Of a stretch of DNA of 64,000 nucleotides, positions 36,289 to 44,320 are shown in pieces. The stretch is from assembly GCF_011927905.1 (NCBI RefSeq), contig NZ_JAATJL010000001.1, forward strand, positions 2,418,001-2,482,000. The letters run 5' to 3'. The notes beneath the pieces were generated by a model. The model was given only the letters and a program-made list of their open reading frames with translations, ran no database searches and was not told the DNA's origin. Origin of the DNA: Arthrobacter pigmenti (GTDB lineage: Bacteria; Actinomycetota; Actinomycetes; Actinomycetales; Micrococcaceae). Made by a program: the position numbers and the translations under genes. Every line of letters begins with the position of its first letter. Position 1 is the first letter of the stretch.

Positions 36289-36939
36289 TTACAACAGCCG
36301 CCTTTCGGCAGCCCATCGGGTGAGCTCGTGGCGTGAGGACAGCTGGAGCTTCCGGAGCACCGCTGAGACGTGCGTTTCAACAGTCTTGATCGAGATGAAC
36401 AGCTCCTTGGCAACCTCCTTGTAGCTGTATCCGCGCGCGATCAACCGCATCACTTCGAGTTCGCGTGCCGAGAGGCGGTCCAGTTCACTGTCGACGGCGG
36501 CGACCGCCGCAGTGCCGAAGGCATCCAGCACGAAGCCCGCGAGGCGCGGAGAAAAGACGGCGTCCCCCGAAGCGACCCGCAGGACGGCATCCGAGATGTC
36601 CGCTCCGGAGATGGTCTTCGTAACGTATCCACGGGCGCCGGCGCGGATTACCGTAACCACATCCTCGGCCGAATCTGAGACGCTGAGGGCCAGGAACCGT
36701 GTGGAATCCCGGACGTCGCCGCAGCCGGCGATCACCTCCGCGCCGCCGCCGCCCTTGCCGCCCGGCAGATGGACATCCAGCAGGACCACCTGCGGCCGGT
36801 GTTGAGTTATCACCGTGACCGCATCCTCGACCGTCGCGGCCTCGGCAACCACATGCACCCGTCCGTCGAGGTCCGCCTTGAGGCCCGACCGGAAAATGGC
36901 GTGGTCATCGACGACGACGACGGTCACCGGCTCACTCAT
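36289..36939 (-). CDS. NarL/LuxR-type response regulator
   Basis: 216 residues. The receiver has the acidic pair DD11-12 and phospho-acceptor Asp55 in VVLLDVHLPG, and a C-terminal LuxR helix-turn-helix (about 145-205: LSARELEVMRLIARGYSYKEVAKELFIS). A run of glycines (GGKGGGGAE) follows the Asp55 loop. Its start lies inside the end of the PspC-kinase gene; ATG 36939 is preferred, with a GTG three codons earlier possible. It is the partner of that kinase. Confidence 0.93.
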   Translation of the reverse strand: MSEPVTVVVVDDHAIFRSGLKADLDGRVHVVAEAATVEDAVTVITQHRPQVVLLDVHLPGGKGGGGAEVIAGCGDVRDSTRFLALSVSDSAEDVVTVIRAGARGYVTKTISGADISDAVLRVASGDAVFSPRLAGFVLDAFGTAAVAAVDSELDRLSARELEVMRLIARGYSYKEVAKELFISIKTVETHVSAVLRKLQLSSRHELTRWAAERRLL

Positions 36940-38176
36940 GTGTCCCACCTGCTTCGGCTTCCGGCATGGTCAATTGCACTTCCGTTCCTGCCTCTGAACT
37001 GCGGATCCCTGCAGTCCCGCCGTGCCGTTGCATCCTGTTGATGACGGATTCACGTATTCCCAGCCGGTCAGAGGGTACGGCATCCAGATCGAAGCCGTTC
37101 CCGCGGTCCCGCACGAACACCTGCGATACACCCCCGCTCGCCTCGAAGTAGACGGAGATGGCGCCGCCTGCGTGCTTGGCTGCGTTGACCATCGCCTCCC
37201 GCGCGGCCTGGACCAGCGCTTCCTGCCGCATGGACATCGGCATGTCACCAACGGAAACGACGTCGACGGGGTGCCCGTAGGCTTCCTCGACTTCCGCCGC
37301 GGCCGCCTTGATGCTGTCCGCAAGATTCCCGGTTCGCCGTGCGGCGTCCGCATAGAGCCAACGCCTCAACTCCCGTTCCTGTGCCCGCGCCAACCGCACG
37401 ACATCCTGCTCCGACCCGGCCCGGTTCTGGATAAGGGCGAGGGTCTGCAGCACCGAATCGTGCAGGTGAGCGGCGATCTCGGCACGTTCAGTTTCGCGGA
37501 TACGCCCTGCCCTCTCAGCCTCCAGATCCTTCCAGAACTTCACTGCCCACGGAGCCAGCACCAGACCCACGCCGCCGAGTACCGCACCGGCCGCCAGCAG
37601 CACAGGCCAGGAAAACTGCCATGAAAGGGAACCGGAGACGAGGATCAGCACGCCCACCATGACGAGGACCAGACCGGCCGCCAGCCGGGCGAGGCCGTCC
37701 GCCCGTGTGGCTCCCGCGTGGTCCATGAGCTTGGCCCGACGGGCTTCATCAATCTGCGACCAGGCGAGCACCGCGCCCAGCGCCACCGCACCGACCGGCA
37801 GCAGCCAACCCCATTGGATGTTCACACCGAGTTGCTGGGCAACAAAGGCGGCGGCCACCACCAGAAGCCCGACGCCGATAATCACCTCCCGGCGCCCCGG
37901 CGAACGAATGACCCCGGTCGCCTCGGGCACGGGGCCGGCGAGCGCGGGCGCACCCAACCGCAGCCCGGCCGGCTGCGCCACACCCCGCCGTCGTTCCTCA
38001 GTTGTCGGAACAAGGAGCCATAGCCAGCCATAAAGAACCAGACCCGCTCCCCCCACCAGCGCGAGCGCAACCATGCCGATACGAGCAGCACGCAGGGACA
38101 CCCCTAGATGGGCGGCCAGGCCTGCGCAGACACCGGCGATCACGGCGTCGTCGGAGCGGATCAGCGCAGGTCTCAT
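36932..38176 (-). CDS. PspC-domain sensor histidine kinase
   Basis: 414 residues. Residues 1-60 are a PspC domain (DDAVIAGVCAGLAAHLGVS, then a membrane helix). Further membrane helices lie near 97-113, 125-139, 165-183 and 190-210. The cytoplasmic kinase has phospho-His239 in AHLHDSVLQTL, a HisKA_3-type box, and an ATPase domain with N box REAMVNAAKH and G box RDRGNGFD. Fusing PspC to the sensor suggests direct sensing of membrane stress. It forms a two-gene unit with the overlapping regulator and is divergent from a LiaF-like PspC protein. Confidence 0.92.
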   Translation of the reverse strand: MRPALIRSDDAVIAGVCAGLAAHLGVSLRAARIGMVALALVGGAGLVLYGWLWLLVPTTEERRRGVAQPAGLRLGAPALAGPVPEATGVIRSPGRREVIIGVGLLVVAAAFVAQQLGVNIQWGWLLPVGAVALGAVLAWSQIDEARRAKLMDHAGATRADGLARLAAGLVLVMVGVLILVSGSLSWQFSWPVLLAAGAVLGGVGLVLAPWAVKFWKDLEAERAGRIRETERAEIAAHLHDSVLQTLALIQNRAGSEQDVVRLARAQERELRRWLYADAARRTGNLADSIKAAAAEVEEAYGHPVDVVSVGDMPMSMRQEALVQAAREAMVNAAKHAGGAISVYFEASGGVSQVFVRDRGNGFDLDAVPSDRLGIRESVINRMQRHGGTAGIRSSEAGTEVQLTMPEAEAGGTHE

Positions 38177-38310
38177 GCATCAATCGAAACATAGTTAAAA
38201 GGGGTCAGGGCCGTGCGTAACCGTAAGTCAGGGGAATCCGGGTGCCGCTCAGGGGAGGTTCAGGGTGAGCCCCGATGGTCCGTCCCGGTTCCGGGCAGCA
38301 GGATGAAGGT

Positions 38311-39696
38311 ATGAACTCGCATCAGGACCCTCCTTCGACGCCGGAAGAACCAGCAGACCGATCGGCTGCGTCCGGTGAATCACCTTCCACTGAACCTACG
38401 CCCACAGCGCCCAACCGTCCGTCCGGAGCAGGGGGCTTCTTCGGCTGGCTTCGGAGCCTGAACCTGGTTCGCGGCCAGGACCGCTGGATTGGAGGCGTGG
38501 CAAGCGGGATCGCTGCACGCACCGGGCTGGACCCCATCCTGGTACGCGGGCTCTTCGTTGTACTCGCGATTTTCGGCGGCATCGGGCTGCTCGCATACGG
38601 TCTGGCCTGGGCGCTCCTGCCGGAACCAGACGGACGGATCCACGCTGAATCAGCAGCCCGTGGCAGTTGGACATCGGGAATGACGGGAGCCATGGTGGTT
38701 TCGATCCTGGGGCTGTGGCGGCCGAACGTGCCCTTCTTCGGCAGCACAGGCGGATTCGGCGGCTTCCTTTGGAGCCTGTTCTGGATCGGCGTAGCTGTCT
38801 TCATCGTTTACTGGATTTCCAACTCGGCCAACCGGAAGAAGGCAGACGCCGGCGCCCCGGCCGATGCAGGCACACCCGTTCCGGCGGATGGACACACCGC
38901 GCACACTATGCCGCTCACCGTGGAGACGCCGCGGGACCAGACGGCACAATACGCGCCGCACACCTTCCATCCCCGGCCGTCCATCCCACCCGTGATCAAG
39001 CCGCAGAAGGCGCCGAAGCCGGTAGTGCCGGGGCCCAGCGGGGCCGACGTCGCCGTCTTCCTTGGTGGAGCCGTACTTCTCGCCGGCCTGGTCCTCGCCC
39101 TCGACTACCTCGGGCTGTTGTCACTGGGCGGTGACCGCTTCACCGTTGCGGTGGCGACGGGCTCGGTGGTTATCGGGCTCGGTGTGGTCCTGATGGGGAT
39201 GCGCGGACAAACCTCCGGGGTACTCGGATTCCTCGCGGCGGTGGGCCTCATAGCGAGCATCGTCTCCGCTGCCGTGCCGTCGACCGGCAACTGGGTGCTC
39301 GCAACGCAAGGCCAGTGGTCCACTACCAGCGCCGATCCGGCCGAAGAGGGATACACCATTGTGGCGGGCCAGGGCCGGCTGGACCTGACGGACCTCGCCG
39401 ACATTACCGAGGACGTCGTTATCCCGGTCAACGCTGCCGCGGGGAACGTGGGCATCCTGGTGCCCGAGGACGTTCCCGTGGATGTCCGGTCCATGGTGGC
39501 GCTGAGCTCCACTGAGCTCGTAACCGCGTCCGACACCACCACCCTCGGCGGAATCTGGCAGCCGGGCACCCTTCATCTCAATGAGGGCGCCGAAGGCCCC
39601 CGCATCATCCTGGATGTCCGCGGAGTGGTCAGCCACGTCACGGTTGCCACAACAGAAGCAGCACTCGAAGACACCGAAAGCGGGCAGGAACGATGA
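38311..39696 (+). CDS. PspC/LiaF-like envelope-stress membrane protein
   Basis: 461 residues. After a Pro/Ser-rich cytoplasmic stretch (1-50), a PspC domain (about 55-105) includes DRWIGGVASGIAARTGLDPILVRG and a membrane helix. Another helix lies near 148-168, a proline-rich linker follows, and a three-helix cluster is at about 250-330. The last 110 residues (GQGRLDLTDLADITEDVVI, GNVGILVPEDVPVDV) resemble the LiaF C-terminal / toast-rack domain. The ATG at 38311 has AGGA upstream; a GTG frame extension is less likely. Probable accessory sensor or target of the divergent kinase pair. Confidence 0.85.
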   Translation: MNSHQDPPSTPEEPADRSAASGESPSTEPTPTAPNRPSGAGGFFGWLRSLNLVRGQDRWIGGVASGIAARTGLDPILVRGLFVVLAIFGGIGLLAYGLAWALLPEPDGRIHAESAARGSWTSGMTGAMVVSILGLWRPNVPFFGSTGGFGGFLWSLFWIGVAVFIVYWISNSANRKKADAGAPADAGTPVPADGHTAHTMPLTVETPRDQTAQYAPHTFHPRPSIPPVIKPQKAPKPVVPGPSGADVAVFLGGAVLLAGLVLALDYLGLLSLGGDRFTVAVATGSVVIGLGVVLMGMRGQTSGVLGFLAAVGLIASIVSAAVPSTGNWVLATQGQWSTTSADPAEEGYTIVAGQGRLDLTDLADITEDVVIPVNAAAGNVGILVPEDVPVDVRSMVALSSTELVTASDTTTLGGIWQPGTLHLNEGAEGPRIILDVRGVVSHVTVATTEAALEDTESGQER

Positions 39697-39953
39697 GCTC
39701 CATCCACACCACCAACCACGACGACGGCGCCACCCGGGTACGCCCCGGAACCATCATCTGGGGTGTGGTCACGATAGTGATCGGTGCCCTGATCCTTGCC
39801 GGCGCACTGACGGACATCATGCTGGACCCTGTTCTGGTGGTGATGGCACTGCTGATCGGCACTGGGCTCTCCCTCGTGGTCGGCGGCGTACTGTCGATGA
39901 CCCGCCGCGAGAGGAAAGTGGACCGCGCGCGGCGACTGCCGCCGTCGTCGTAG
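39693..39953 (+). CDS. Small two-span membrane protein
   Basis: 86 residues overlapping the preceding gene by ATGA, so translationally coupled. Helices lie at about 21-40 (TIIWGVVTIVIGALILAGAL) and 46-67 (PVLVVMALLIGTGLSLVVGG), with a basic C-terminus (RRERKVDRARRL). No family recognised. Being in the same unit as the LiaF-like protein suggests a role in the same envelope response. Confidence 0.85.
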   Translation: MSSIHTTNHDDGATRVRPGTIIWGVVTIVIGALILAGALTDIMLDPVLVVMALLIGTGLSLVVGGVLSMTRRERKVDRARRLPPSS

Positions 39954-40021
39954 GTCCTATCTTTATCCGAGACCCTCGCAAGACCCGTGACAAGCAACCG
40001 CCAATACGAAAGCATGGACCC

Positions 40022-40267
40022 ATGAACTCCTTCTTCAACGCCCTCCGCTCCTCACCCATCAAGCGTGCCCCCGGCGGCTGGTTCGGCGGCATTGCCTCCG
40101 GTATCGCGCTGAAGTTCGGCTGGCGGGTCGGCTTTGTCCGGCTCGGCGTGCTGCTCAGCTTCCTGCTGCCCTTCATCGGAATCCCGCTCTACATTGTGCT
40201 GTGGATCCTGCTGCCCAAGACCGATGGCACCATCGCCCTGGAGCAGCTGGTGGGCAATCGCCGCTAG
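40022..40267 (+). CDS. Small PspC-domain protein
   Basis: An 81-residue stand-alone PspC domain: RAPGGWFGGIASGIALKFGWRVGFVRL followed by one long hydrophobic segment (about 46-66). No convincing ribosome binding site is seen before the ATG. It is the third PspC domain in 4 kb and closes the cluster, followed by a strong terminator. Confidence 0.9.
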   Translation: MNSFFNALRSSPIKRAPGGWFGGIASGIALKFGWRVGFVRLGVLLSFLLPFIGIPLYIVLWILLPKTDGTIALEQLVGNRR

Positions 40268-40288
40268 CGCGTACGCCGAAGACTCTGA

Positions 40289-40324
40289 AAAGGGCGTGTC
40301 CACCAACCGGTGGACACGCCCTTT
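40289..40324 (+). terminator. Terminator after the PspC cluster
   Basis: Perfect 16-bp arms (40289-40304 and 40309-40324: AAAGGGCGTGTCCACC and complement) with the tetraloop AACC, 21 bases after the stop codon of the small PspC gene. Confidence 0.9.
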
Positions 40325-40374
40325 CAGTCAACAGGCGCTTACGGAACCGCACCCGGCCGCGGCACGCTTGAGTC

Positions 40375-41349
40375 ATGAGAACCACAGCGTTCAACGCATC
40401 CCCACATACGGGCGAGGCGGGCATTCCTGTCTCGCCGATCGAAGTCGACAGCCTCACCAAGGAATACCCCACAACCAAGTCAGGCGTACTGCGCGCCGTG
40501 AACAACTTGAGCTTCTCAGTCCGGGCGGGCGAAACCTACGCCCTGCTCGGCCCCAACGGCGCCGGGAAGAGCACCACGATCGAAATCCTGGAGGGGCACC
40601 GGAAGCCCACATCCGGCCGGGTGAGCGTCCTCGGAACCACCCCGTACAAGGCTGCGCCGTCCTTTCGGGCGAGGATCGGCATTGTCCTGCAGGAGGCAAC
40701 CGACGCCGGTGAGCTGAGGGTGGCGGAATCCCTGCAGGCCCTGGCCGCCTACTATCCCCGACCCCGCGCCGTGGACGAACTCATCACCGCTGTGGGGCTG
40801 GACGGCAAGGATTCTCAGCGCATCAGTACCCTTTCGGGCGGCCAGCGGCGCAGGCTGGACGTTGCCATGGGTCTCATCGGCAACCCCGAGCTGCTCTTCC
40901 TCGACGAGCCGACCACCGGGTTCGACCCTGACGCGCGGCGCGCCTTCTGGGAACTGATCCGTGGACTCCGGGCGGAGGGCACCACCATCGTCCTCACCAC
41001 CCACTACCTCGATGAGGCGGAACAACTCGCGGACCGGCTGGGCATCATCACCGACGGCCGGCTGATCGCCGAGGGTACGCCGGACTCGCTCGGGGGGCCT
41101 GAGCTTCGCCGGCCCCGGGTGACCTGGATTGACGACGACGGCGCGCACCCCGGGATCGCCCGCGAGGAGGTCACGGAACGGCCGGCCGAGGTGGTGCACC
41201 GTCTCAGCGATGGGGGCAGCCGCGAACCGCGAAACCTCCAGGTCCGTGTGCCGACCCTCGAAGACATCTACCTTGAGCTGCTTAAGCAGCACAAGGAAAC
41301 CAGCGCCGGGCAGCGCAGCCATGACCACACAGCAGGAGCCACATCATGA
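40375..41349 (+). CDS. ABC transporter ATP-binding protein (drug/antibiotic-export type)
   Basis: 324 residues. Walker A GPNGAGKST (59-67), signature LSGGQRRRLD (153 on), Walker B LLFLDEPTTGFD (173 on) and the switch His in LTTHYLDEAEQL. The class is the DrrA/CcmA-like exporters that pair with ABC-2 membrane proteins. The 80 C-terminal residues are variable. It overlaps the permease gene by ATGA. The two-component pair just downstream probably controls or is served by it. Confidence 0.94.
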   Translation: MRTTAFNASPHTGEAGIPVSPIEVDSLTKEYPTTKSGVLRAVNNLSFSVRAGETYALLGPNGAGKSTTIEILEGHRKPTSGRVSVLGTTPYKAAPSFRARIGIVLQEATDAGELRVAESLQALAAYYPRPRAVDELITAVGLDGKDSQRISTLSGGQRRRLDVAMGLIGNPELLFLDEPTTGFDPDARRAFWELIRGLRAEGTTIVLTTHYLDEAEQLADRLGIITDGRLIAEGTPDSLGGPELRRPRVTWIDDDGAHPGIAREEVTERPAEVVHRLSDGGSREPRNLQVRVPTLEDIYLELLKQHKETSAGQRSHDHTAGATS

Positions 41350-42206
41350 GCACTCTTCAGGACGCGCGCGGCCCCAGCGCTTCAACGCCGTGGAAACCGA
41401 ACGCCCTGGTGCTGGGGTGGCGGCGGACCCTGCTCGAAACAAGGATGTTCTCGCGCGACCCCATGTCGCTCGTGTTCACCCTGTTCTTCCCGCTGATCAT
41501 GATGGGCCTGTTCAGCACTGTCTTCGGCAGCGAGGCAAGCATGGGTGATCCGGCCAGGCCGGAGTCGCTCCTGACTCCCGCTGAGTATTACCTTCCGGGC
41601 ATGCTGGCGCTGGGAACCATCCTGAGCGGTTTCCAAAATCTCAGCGGCTACGTGGCAACCGAACGCTTCAACGGATCCATCAAACGGCTGGCCGGGACAC
41701 CGCTGCCCAGCGTGTCCTACTTCCTCGGCAAGACCGGCGTCACCGCATTCCTGATCCTGACCCAGAGCGCACTCCTCCTCCTCGGTGCGCGGTTCCTGTT
41801 CGGCGTAGAGCTTCCAACGACAGTGAGCGCGTGGCTCACCTTCGCCTGGCTGCTGCTGGGTTCGACCGCAGCCTGGTCAGCGGTCGGTATCGTGTTCGCT
41901 TGCCTGGCGAAGTCCGGGCAGGGCGCGTCCACCATGTCCGCCGTTCCGCCCCTGCTGCTGTCCTTCATCTCCGGCGTGTACTTCCCCTTCTCCCAGATTC
42001 CCGACTGGCTGAGGGCCATCGCGGACCTCACTCCGCTTCGCTGGACTGCCAGTGGAATGCGCTCGGTGTTCTTACCCGCTGGTTGGGAAACCGTGGAGCC
42101 CGGCGGTATCTGGAACCTGGGAATGGCTGCAGTGGTGATCGGCGTCTGGCTCGTCGCGGGACTGGTCCTCGCGCGACTGTTTTTCCGCTGGCCCCCGCAG
42201 AAGTGA
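41346..42206 (+). CDS. ABC-2 type transporter permease
   Basis: 286 residues with six predicted membrane helices: about 37-57, 80-102, 127-150, 160-183, 193-212 and 258-277. The loop FQNLSGYVATERFNGSIKRLAGTPL is the usual coupling region of this family. It is translationally coupled to the ATPase, forming a two-gene exporter. Substrate unknown; antibiotic or lipid export is a family-level guess. Confidence 0.93.
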   Translation: MSTLQDARGPSASTPWKPNALVLGWRRTLLETRMFSRDPMSLVFTLFFPLIMMGLFSTVFGSEASMGDPARPESLLTPAEYYLPGMLALGTILSGFQNLSGYVATERFNGSIKRLAGTPLPSVSYFLGKTGVTAFLILTQSALLLLGARFLFGVELPTTVSAWLTFAWLLLGSTAAWSAVGIVFACLAKSGQGASTMSAVPPLLLSFISGVYFPFSQIPDWLRAIADLTPLRWTASGMRSVFLPAGWETVEPGGIWNLGMAAVVIGVWLVAGLVLARLFFRWPPQK

Positions 42207-42237
42207 CCACGCCGTCCGGTCCGGGCACCCGCCGTCG

Positions 42238-42243
42238 TACAGT
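42238..42243 (+). promoter_or_regulatory. -10 box for a leaderless kinase transcript
   Basis: TACAGT is followed by six bases (GAACTC) and the ATG at 42250, with no ribosome binding site. A -35 is not clear. Fits a leaderless promoter within the 43-base space after the permease gene. Confidence 0.45.
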
Positions 42244-42249
42244 GAACTC

Positions 42250-43569
42250 ATGACCGTTGAACCGGCCCGCAACCCTACGCTGCTGCCTGACAATTCGGTG
42301 TGGCTGCGAGGTATGCGCTGGTGGCACGTCGGCTTCTACACGGCCCTGGCATCCGTGGTACTCGTGGTGCTGCTGAGCGTGGAAGGCGGCCCCGTCCGGG
42401 CGGCCATGTTCATCGCCATCGCAGTCCTGGCAGGCGCTTACCCGTTTCTGGCCCGGCTGGAGTATCTGGAAACATGGCGTCCGCGGGTGTACGTGGTGCT
42501 GCTCATCGCCACTGTCGGGCTTCTGGCCTTCCTGTCCGGCTCGGGCGCGGTCCTGCTCTTCATCGCGTTCCCGCAGGTGTGGATGTTCTCCGGATCGCCC
42601 AGGGGAGGACTGATTGCCACAGCTGTGCTGTGCATCGTGGTGGCACTTGGGCAGCTCAGGCTGTTCGGCACCGACCCGCAGAATTTGCAGAGCGTGGCGC
42701 TCCAGGCGCTGATCTCCTTCCTTGCCTCAAGCATGCTCGGGCTATGGATCTACAAGATCATCGACCAAAGCGAAGACCGCGGGCAGTTGATCGCACAGCT
42801 GGAAGCCGCCCGCGCTGAACTGGCCTATGCACACCAAGAACAGGGAGCCATGGCGGAGCGCGAACGGATGTCCCGGGAGATCCATGACACGCTGGCCCAG
42901 GGATTCACCTCGATCATCATGCTCTCCGAAGCGGGCCAGGCCCGTCTGCGCCAGAGAACACCCGAAGCTCCGGCCACGGACCTGGAAACGGACCTTGCTG
43001 CGATCGGTGCCACAGCACGGGAGAACCTGCAGGAAGCGAGGGCGCTCATCGCCTCCGCCGGCCCTACCCAGCTCCAGGGCGGCGACTTGCTCGGTGCGCT
43101 GAGACGCGTCGGGGAAGCCTCCGCACAGGACGGCCGCGGGGTGCGTATCACCCTGCCGGATAGTTTGCCGCCGCTCGAGTCCGCCCAGCAGATCGCCGTG
43201 CTCCGCTGTGCGCAGGAGGCTCTCAGCAATGTCCGCCGCCACAGCGGTGCGGATGTGGTGGAACTGGTTGTTCAAAGCAGTGGCGGCGACCTGGTTCTCA
43301 CCGTTTCCGACAACGGCGCCGGCTTTGCGGTTGCGGACAGTCCGGGCGGTTATGGCCTGCACTCCATGCGTGCCCGGCTGGCCGAAATCGCCGGGTCACT
43401 CGAGCTCCGCTCCGCTCCCGGGCAGGGCACCAGCCTCACCATGACCGTGCCGCTCGCGAAACCAGCCCCCGAGCCCGAGGCACCAGGGCCCGAGGCACCA
43501 GGGCCCGAAGCTCCAGGGCCCGAAGCTCCAGGGCAGAAAACTCCAGCACAGGAAGTTCAAACACAATGA
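42250..43569 (+). CDS. NarL-type sensor histidine kinase with PGPEA-repeat tail
   Basis: 439 residues. The N-terminal half has about six membrane helices (residues 28-170) with no large outside domain, as in DesK-like sensors. Phospho-His212 is in MSREIHDTLAQGFTSIIML, followed by an ATPase domain with N box CAQEALSNVRRH and G box VSDNGAGF. The last 30 residues are a proline-rich tail encoded by four 15-base repeats. It overlaps the response regulator by ATGA and lies downstream of the ABC exporter. Confidence 0.93.
   Translation: MTVEPARNPTLLPDNSVWLRGMRWWHVGFYTALASVVLVVLLSVEGGPVRAAMFIAIAVLAGAYPFLARLEYLETWRPRVYVVLLIATVGLLAFLSGSGAVLLFIAFPQVWMFSGSPRGGLIATAVLCIVVALGQLRLFGTDPQNLQSVALQALISFLASSMLGLWIYKIIDQSEDRGQLIAQLEAARAELAYAHQEQGAMAERERMSREIHDTLAQGFTSIIMLSEAGQARLRQRTPEAPATDLETDLAAIGATARENLQEARALIASAGPTQLQGGDLLGALRRVGEASAQDGRGVRITLPDSLPPLESAQQIAVLRCAQEALSNVRRHSGADVVELVVQSSGGDLVLTVSDNGAGFAVADSPGGYGLHSMRARLAEIAGSLELRSAPGQGTSLTMTVPLAKPAPEPEAPGPEAPGPEAPGPEAPGQKTPAQEVQTQ
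43474..43533 (+). repeat. Four tandem 15-bp units at the end of the kinase gene
   Basis: The units are CCCGAGGCACCAGGG twice and CCCGAAGCTCCAGGG twice, encoding repeated P-E-A-P-G. Differences between the two pairs suggest stepwise doubling. The frame is kept, so only tail length would vary between strains. Confidence 0.9.
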
Positions 43570-44228
43570 ACGACGACGCCGTACGGGTCCGCGTCCTCAT
43601 CGTCGACGACCACCCCATCGTGCGGGCAGGCCTGCGCGCACTCCTGAGCACTGACGGGCGACTGCTGGTGGTGGGCGAAGCCGGGGACGGCAGGGAAGCG
43701 GTGTCCTTGAGCGCGGAGTGTGCCCCCGACGTCGTACTCATGGACCTGCGCATGCCGCATCTGGACGGCGCCGGCGCAACGGCCCAACTCCTTGCTGCCG
43801 CGCCCGCCGTCAAGGTCCTCGTGCTGACGACGTACGACGGCGACACGGACATTATGCGGGCAGTCGAGTCCGGCGCGGTGGGCTATCTCCTGAAGGACAC
43901 ACCGGGGGAAGCCATCATTGGTGCCGTCCTGGCGGCGGCCCGCGGTGAGACGGTGCTCGCTCCCCCGATTGCCGCGAAGCTGGTTTCCCGGCTGCGTGGG
44001 CCGGAACTGCCTGCCCTTTCGCCAAGGGAGGTGGAAGTTCTCCAAGCCGTGGCGCAGGGGCTCAGCAATCCGGAAATTGCGACGAAGCTTTTCATCGCGG
44101 AGACAACGGTCAAGACACACCTGCTTCGGACCTTCGCGAAGCTCGACGTCGATGACCGCACACGCGCCGTGGTGGTCGCCATGGAACGGGGCCTGCTTCC
44201 TGCCGCGGACCGGCGGAGACATCTTTGA
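43566..44228 (+). CDS. NarL/LuxR-type response regulator
   Basis: 220 residues. The receiver has Asp14/Asp15 and phospho-acceptor Asp60 in VVLMDLRMPHLDG, switch residues in LVLTTYDGD and the K of YLLKDTPGE. The C-terminal LuxR domain (about 150-210) has LSPREVEVLQAVAQGLSNPEIATKLFI. Start overlaps the kinase stop. It likely regulates the exporter genes upstream. Confidence 0.95.
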   Translation: MNDDAVRVRVLIVDDHPIVRAGLRALLSTDGRLLVVGEAGDGREAVSLSAECAPDVVLMDLRMPHLDGAGATAQLLAAAPAVKVLVLTTYDGDTDIMRAVESGAVGYLLKDTPGEAIIGAVLAAARGETVLAPPIAAKLVSRLRGPELPALSPREVEVLQAVAQGLSNPEIATKLFIAETTVKTHLLRTFAKLDVDDRTRAVVVAMERGLLPAADRRRHL

Positions 44229-44249
44229 GCGTCGAACGGCCAGTGTGTC

Positions 44250-44255
44250 TAGAAT
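44250..44255 (+). promoter_or_regulatory. Possible pfkA -10 box
   Basis: TAGAAT (five of six consensus bases) lies 65 bases before pfkA. A weak TTGAGC is 20 bases upstream (44224-44229), longer than ideal spacing. Confidence 0.35.
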
Positions 44256-44320
44256 CATACGGGGCTCAAGGAGGCGCCTGACCAAGTCATCCGTCCACTC
44301 TTGATTGGAACTCCCCCTTT

